Positions 22,361 to 25,089 of a DNA stretch of 25,089 nt are shown here, piece after piece. Origin of the DNA: Candidatus Latescibacterota bacterium (GTDB lineage Bacteria; Latescibacterota; UBA2968; GCA-2709665). The first letter of the stretch is position 1; every line of letters begins with the position of its first letter. The position numbers and the translations under genes were made by a program. The stretch spans positions 1 to 25,089 of the forward strand of contig JAAXHE010000171.1 in the NCBI GenBank assembly GCA_012271065.1, given 5' to 3'. Below the pieces are notes generated by a model that saw only the letters and a list, made by a program, of their open reading frames with translations, was not told the origin of the DNA and made no database searches.

Positions 22361-23095
22361 ATGTGCGACGCTCCACGTGAAAGATTCAGCTATTTCGCGG
22401 AAATTGCGGCATCGTATGATCGGGTCCAATCGGTCCTGAGCCCTCCCTATGAGAGAGGGCTGGAGATGATCGTCGAGCTGGTCCCTTTCGATTCGGACGA
22501 ACCGTTCGATTTCGTGGATCTGGGCTGCGGCACCGCGGAACCCTCGGCGCGTGTGTTGGAACGCTTTGGCCGGTCCACGGCCGTGTGCATAGACAGTGAA
22601 CCGGAGATGCTCCGGATCGCGAAACGAAAACTGACGCCTTATCCCGGAAGAATCGAGGTAAGAGAAGGAGACCTCACCGATTGCACAATTCCGTCCTGCG
22701 ATCTGGTTTTCTCAGCGAAGACCTTTCACCACGTGCATCCCGATCGTTTGCCGTCGCTAATTGCGCGAATCGCGGCCGCGCTGCGTCCCGGCGGCTGTTT
22801 CATACTGTACGATACGATGTCGGTCGGGCCCGGCTGGTCGGACGAGGTCCGGCGGCAGGCTACGCGCTTCCGCGAGCGCCACGTTCAGCGCGCGATCGAT
22901 TCGGGAAGGGTGACGCGGGAGGAAATCGACGCCAGGCGGGAGTACAGACGGACGATGAAAGCGGCCGGGAAGGACGTTGAGTACGAGCACCGCGCGGAAG
23001 ACCTCATCAGCGCGATGACGGGGGCGGGGTTCAAGGAAGTCGCCGTCGTCTGGCGTCTGTTCGCCGACACGATCCTGCTGGCGTTTGTGACGTAG
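22361..23095 (+). CDS. Class I SAM-dependent methyltransferase
   Basis: 244 residues from ATG 22361, with GAGGA 6 nt upstream; a TTG at 22355 would add two residues. Motif I is [11 protein letters not shown] (52-62), the acidic end of strand 2 is D78 in [11 protein letters not shown], motif II is REGDLTD (101-107) with [18 protein letters not shown], and motif III is [11 protein letters not shown] (141-151). The C-terminal helical region with [29 protein letters not shown] is probably the substrate lid, and [23 protein letters not shown] closes the fold. It resembles small-molecule methyltransferases of the UbiE/Methyltransf_25 type; the substrate is unknown. Its stop TAG is immediately followed by the stop of the convergent SPFH gene. 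Confidence 0.9.
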   Translation: MCDAPRERFSYFAEIAASYDRVQSVLSPPYERGLEMIVELVPFDSDEPFDFVDLGCGTAEPSARVLERFGRSTAVCIDSEPEMLRIAKRKLTPYPGRIEVREGDLTDCTIPSCDLVFSAKTFHHVHPDRLPSLIARIAAALRPGGCFILYDTMSVGPGWSDEVRRQATRFRERHVQRAIDSGRVTREEIDARREYRRTMKAAGKDVEYEHRAEDLISAMTGAGFKEVAVVWRLFADTILLAFVT

Positions 23096-23959
23096 CTATT
23101 GCTGTCCGGCATTTACGACGGGTTGCGTCGACTCGTGCGAGCAGAGTACGACCAGCAGGTTGCTGACCATATTCGCCCTCTGTTCCTCGTTCAGTTTGAT
23201 CACGTCGTCGTCCATCAGTCGCGTCAAAGCCATCTCCACCATACCGACGGCGCCGTCGACGATTTTCGCCCGCGCCGCAATGACCGCCTCGGCCTGCTGG
23301 CGCTGCAGCATGGCGTTGGCGATTTCCGGCGCATATGCGAGGTGATTGATCCTGGCTTCCTCGATGCGGACGCCCGCGTCCCGAACGCGCTGCTGGATCT
23401 CCTCGCCGAGGGATTCGGATACCTCCGTGATCGAGGACCGCAGACTGATCTCTTCGCCTTCGGACTGATCGTACGGGTAGCTGGTTGCGAGATGCCTGAT
23501 TGCCGACTCCGATTGGACCCTTACGTACTGTTCGTAGTCGTCCACGTCGAACAGGGCCTGGGCGGCAACCTCCACTTTCCAGACGATAACGGCGGAAATC
23601 TCAATGGGATTGCCCCTGCTGTCGTTCACCTTCAGCCGTTCGCTGTCGAAGTTCCTGACGCGTAGCGACACCTTTGTCCGGCTCTTGAACGGGTTGGTCC
23701 ATCGAAACCCCTGGGTGGTCTCGGTGCCCTTGTAGTCGCCGAAGAGGAGGAGAACGACGCATTGATTCGGTTCCACCGCGAACAGGCCCGTTAACAGGAC
23801 GATCACGATCAGGAGAAGCACGATCGACGAGACAATGAAAGCCGCACCGCCACCCGTTACACCGTGTATGAACACGGCCACGCTCAACGCCAGAAGCAGC
23901 AGCGATACGAACAGCATCAACCATCCGCTGGACTGAGGAGTGATCTTTTCTTCCGTCAT
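23096..23959 (-). CDS. SPFH/Band 7 (prohibitin/stomatin-like) membrane protein
   Basis: 287 residues from ATG 23959 with GGAGG about 6 nt upstream. Two N-terminal membrane helices (about 13-32 and 38-61) are followed by the SPFH domain: [30 protein letters not shown] (62-91), [32 protein letters not shown] (99-130), [27 protein letters not shown] (138-164), [47 protein letters not shown] (192-238). The Gln/Ala-rich helix is the oligomerisation coiled coil of flotillin-like proteins. It should form large membrane scaffolds. No NfeD-like protease is adjacent. Its 3' end abuts the methyltransferase with no spacer. Confidence 0.92.
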   Translation of the reverse strand: MTEEKITPQSSGWLMLFVSLLLLALSVAVFIHGVTGGGAAFIVSSIVLLLIVIVLLTGLFAVEPNQCVVLLLFGDYKGTETTQGFRWTNPFKSRTKVSLRVRNFDSERLKVNDSRGNPIEISAVIVWKVEVAAQALFDVDDYEQYVRVQSESAIRHLATSYPYDQSEGEEISLRSSITEVSESLGEEIQQRVRDAGVRIEEARINHLAYAPEIANAMLQRQQAEAVIAARAKIVDGAVGMVEMALTRLMDDDVIKLNEEQRANMVSNLLVVLCSHESTQPVVNAGQQ

Positions 23960-24190
23960 GGGAGACCTCCGTGATGGTGTGATTGGATTTCTTCCAACTT
24001 CGAAACCGATAATTCGCGTTCCGGCGAGGAATGAGTCCGCCGGTGCCTGAAGCTTTATCGTATATCAAACGGTACGACGCGAAACCGGGGCGTTTTGTTT
24101 CGGCGGTATCGGAGGAACGGCCGGGGATCCGCGAAGGCAGGAAGTCCAACGAGCGTTCAATCCGGAACGACATACTTGAGATTGAATATT
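23960..24190. other. Divergent intergenic region, SPFH and MBL-like genes
   Basis: 231 bp between divergently oriented genes. The reading frame of the MBL-like protein is open through part of it, but that stretch has no conserved sequence. Promoters for both genes must lie here; I could not assign them with confidence. Confidence 0.4.
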
Positions 24191-24928
24191 ATGCTCACGC
24201 AGATCTCGTCTTTCGTATACTGCTGGTCAGAGATCCATGGCGCAGCCAGGAATGAGCCCTATCCGTGGAACAGCTTTGTGATCCGGACCAATCACGGAGA
24301 CGGCCTCGTCCTTGTCGATCCGCTCCCGCTCCCGGCTGAAGATGCGAGGGGGATCGAAGCCATGGGTAAACCTGCGCATATTCTTCTGACCTGCGAGTAC
24401 CACCTGCGCGAATCGGAAGCCTTCAGGGATCGATGGGGATGCGACATTCACTTGCACGTGGACGGTTTGGATTATTCTGAGGTGACGATTGACGGGGCGT
24501 TTGTGGACGGAGACCTGCTGTGGGACCGGATTGAAGTCATCCACATTCCCGACGCCTACCATCCCGATGAGGTCGCGTTTCTGGTACACGGAGATGAGAA
24601 TACGATGATTGTGGGAGACGCGGTCTGCGGAGGCAGGCAGGATCGAGGCATACCGGACGGCGAGATCTGGATAAACGCCCCCGAGTACATCGTCGCCGAT
24701 ATGTCAAGCGCGCGAGATTCGCTGCGTAAGCTGGCCGGTCATTCATTCGAGAAGTTGGTTTTCGGACACGGATCGCCCATCCTGCACGACGCCAGCGACC
24801 GGTTCAGGGCGTTCCTGGAAGATGATGAGGCCTGGGCGAAACTTGAATCCGAAAAGGCCGAGAGAACGAACCCGTCCTCGCTGGAATTCATCCGGGAAAT
24901 GGAAGCGAGGAAAACGAGGAGGAGATAA
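24191..24928 (+). CDS. Degenerate metallo-beta-lactamase-fold protein
   Basis: 245 residues from ATG 24191; the frame is open upstream, but similarity to the fold starts at MLTQISSFVYCWSEI. The order matches an MBL fold: an early beta-hairpin (WNSFVIRTNHGDGLVLVDPLPL with D43), strand plus loop HILLTCEYHLRES (64-75), IHIPDAYHPDEVAFLV (118-132), MIVGDAVCGG with D143, and KLVFGHGSPIL with H193. The canonical THxHxDH is replaced by TCEYHLRE, so the first zinc site is lost; the DA and GHG parts remain. I recall similar proteins with TNRxHxRxA in this loop, so this is a family rather than a mutation. A non-hydrolytic or altered enzymatic role is possible. Substrate unknown. Confidence 0.75.
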   Translation: MLTQISSFVYCWSEIHGAARNEPYPWNSFVIRTNHGDGLVLVDPLPLPAEDARGIEAMGKPAHILLTCEYHLRESEAFRDRWGCDIHLHVDGLDYSEVTIDGAFVDGDLLWDRIEVIHIPDAYHPDEVAFLVHGDENTMIVGDAVCGGRQDRGIPDGEIWINAPEYIVADMSSARDSLRKLAGHSFEKLVFGHGSPILHDASDRFRAFLEDDEAWAKLESEKAERTNPSSLEFIREMEARKTRRR

Positions 24929-24976
24929 GGCCATCGCGAGGTCCCGTGGAGAGGTCGCCACGCTGTATTGGCATTT

Positions 24977-25001
24977 GTAGGGGCAACCCTTGTGGTTGCC
25001 C
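24977..25001. repeat. Variant of the dispersed palindrome
   Basis: TGTAGGGGCAACC followed by CTTGT and GGTTGCCC: 8-bp stem GGGCAACC (24981-24988) with GGTTGCCC (24994-25001). The head TTTGTAGGGGC(G/A)ACC matches the starts of copies 1 and 2, but the rest of that repeat is absent. Confidence 0.7.
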
Positions 25002-25035
25002 GGGCATCAGAGAGCGTTTTCCGGATCTTGGTTTT

Positions 25036-25062
25036 TCATCCTGCCCATCCTGTTCAACCATG
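25036..25062. repeat. Degenerate 9-nt tandem repeat
   Basis: Three units of a 9-nt period, TTCATCCTG, CCCATCCTG and TTCAACCATG, follow the palindrome. Runs of (C)ATCCTG(T) are a common intergenic repeat in several bacterial groups, from memory. The window ends 27 bp later, so its full length is unknown. Confidence 0.45.
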
Positions 25063-25089
25063 TAAGTTTGAGTCCACTCCGAAAAGTCG

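Noticed and set aside
24095..24190. 32-residue N-terminal extension of the MBL-like protein
   Set aside because: It is Arg/Ser-rich and unlike the fold, while ATG 24191 is directly followed by fold-like sequence.
1..25089. tRNA, rRNA, CRISPR array, insertion sequence or phage genes
   Set aside because: I looked for T-loop motifs, regularly spaced direct repeats and transposase or integrase motifs and saw none; a covariance-model scan would be needed to exclude tRNAs with certainty.

Overview
The window is GC-rich DNA (about 60% by eye) from a bacterium, densely packed with genes on both strands. The gene mix is sugar-acid and sugar catabolism enzymes (HpcH/HpaI aldolase, enolase-superfamily dehydratase, TIM-barrel isomerase, glycoside-hydrolase-like proteins), LarB, an SPFH protein and many small overlapping operons. 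This suits a large-genome, uncultivated heterotroph of the Latescibacterota/Poribacteria type. That assignment is inference from gene content only; there is no rRNA or other phylogenetic marker here. I saw no tRNA, rRNA, CRISPR array, insertion sequence or phage gene.

Layout. 1-495: 3' end of a probable GH127-like protein. 641-1076 (minus): an AT-richer pocket with one or two small genes, including a membrane-anchored coiled-coil protein. 1092-3134: SWIM zinc-finger protein. 3388-4862: SDR oxidoreductase overlapping endonuclease III. 5185-5619: DksA-like protein lacking three of four zinc ligands, ended by a strong bidirectional terminator shared with a convergent HpcH/HpaI aldolase (5737-6498). 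6668-6921: a complete miniature transcription unit encoding a 42-residue peptide. 6996-10290: four overlapping genes (MagIII-like glycosylase, sugar isomerase-like protein, DusB-type tRNA-dihydrouridine synthase, LarB).

10294-12959 (minus): P1/DmpA peptidase followed by a sodium:solute symporter. 13090-17755 (minus): four genes, namely a TIM-barrel hydrolase-like protein, GT2 glycosyltransferase, radical SAM/SPASM protein and a second GT2. The first three are translationally coupled and preceded by a good sigma70-type promoter. 18194-19593 (minus): XRE-type regulator overlapping a GalD-like dehydratase. 19828-20940 (minus): beta-barrel-like exported protein and a VapBC toxin-antitoxin pair whose operator palindrome fills its promoter. 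21357-24928: Nudix hydrolase, small membrane protein, methyltransferase, SPFH protein (minus) and a degenerate metallo-beta-lactamase-fold protein.

Two related non-coding repeats of about 135-155 bp (17957-18110 and 21056-21193) share an identical 20-nt palindrome, and a variant of that palindrome recurs near the right end. The observations I would look at first are the 42-aa mini-unit, the zinc-less DksA homologue, the GT2/radical SAM operon, the repeat family and the exact overlap of palindrome and promoter at vapBC. None is proven to be a new system.
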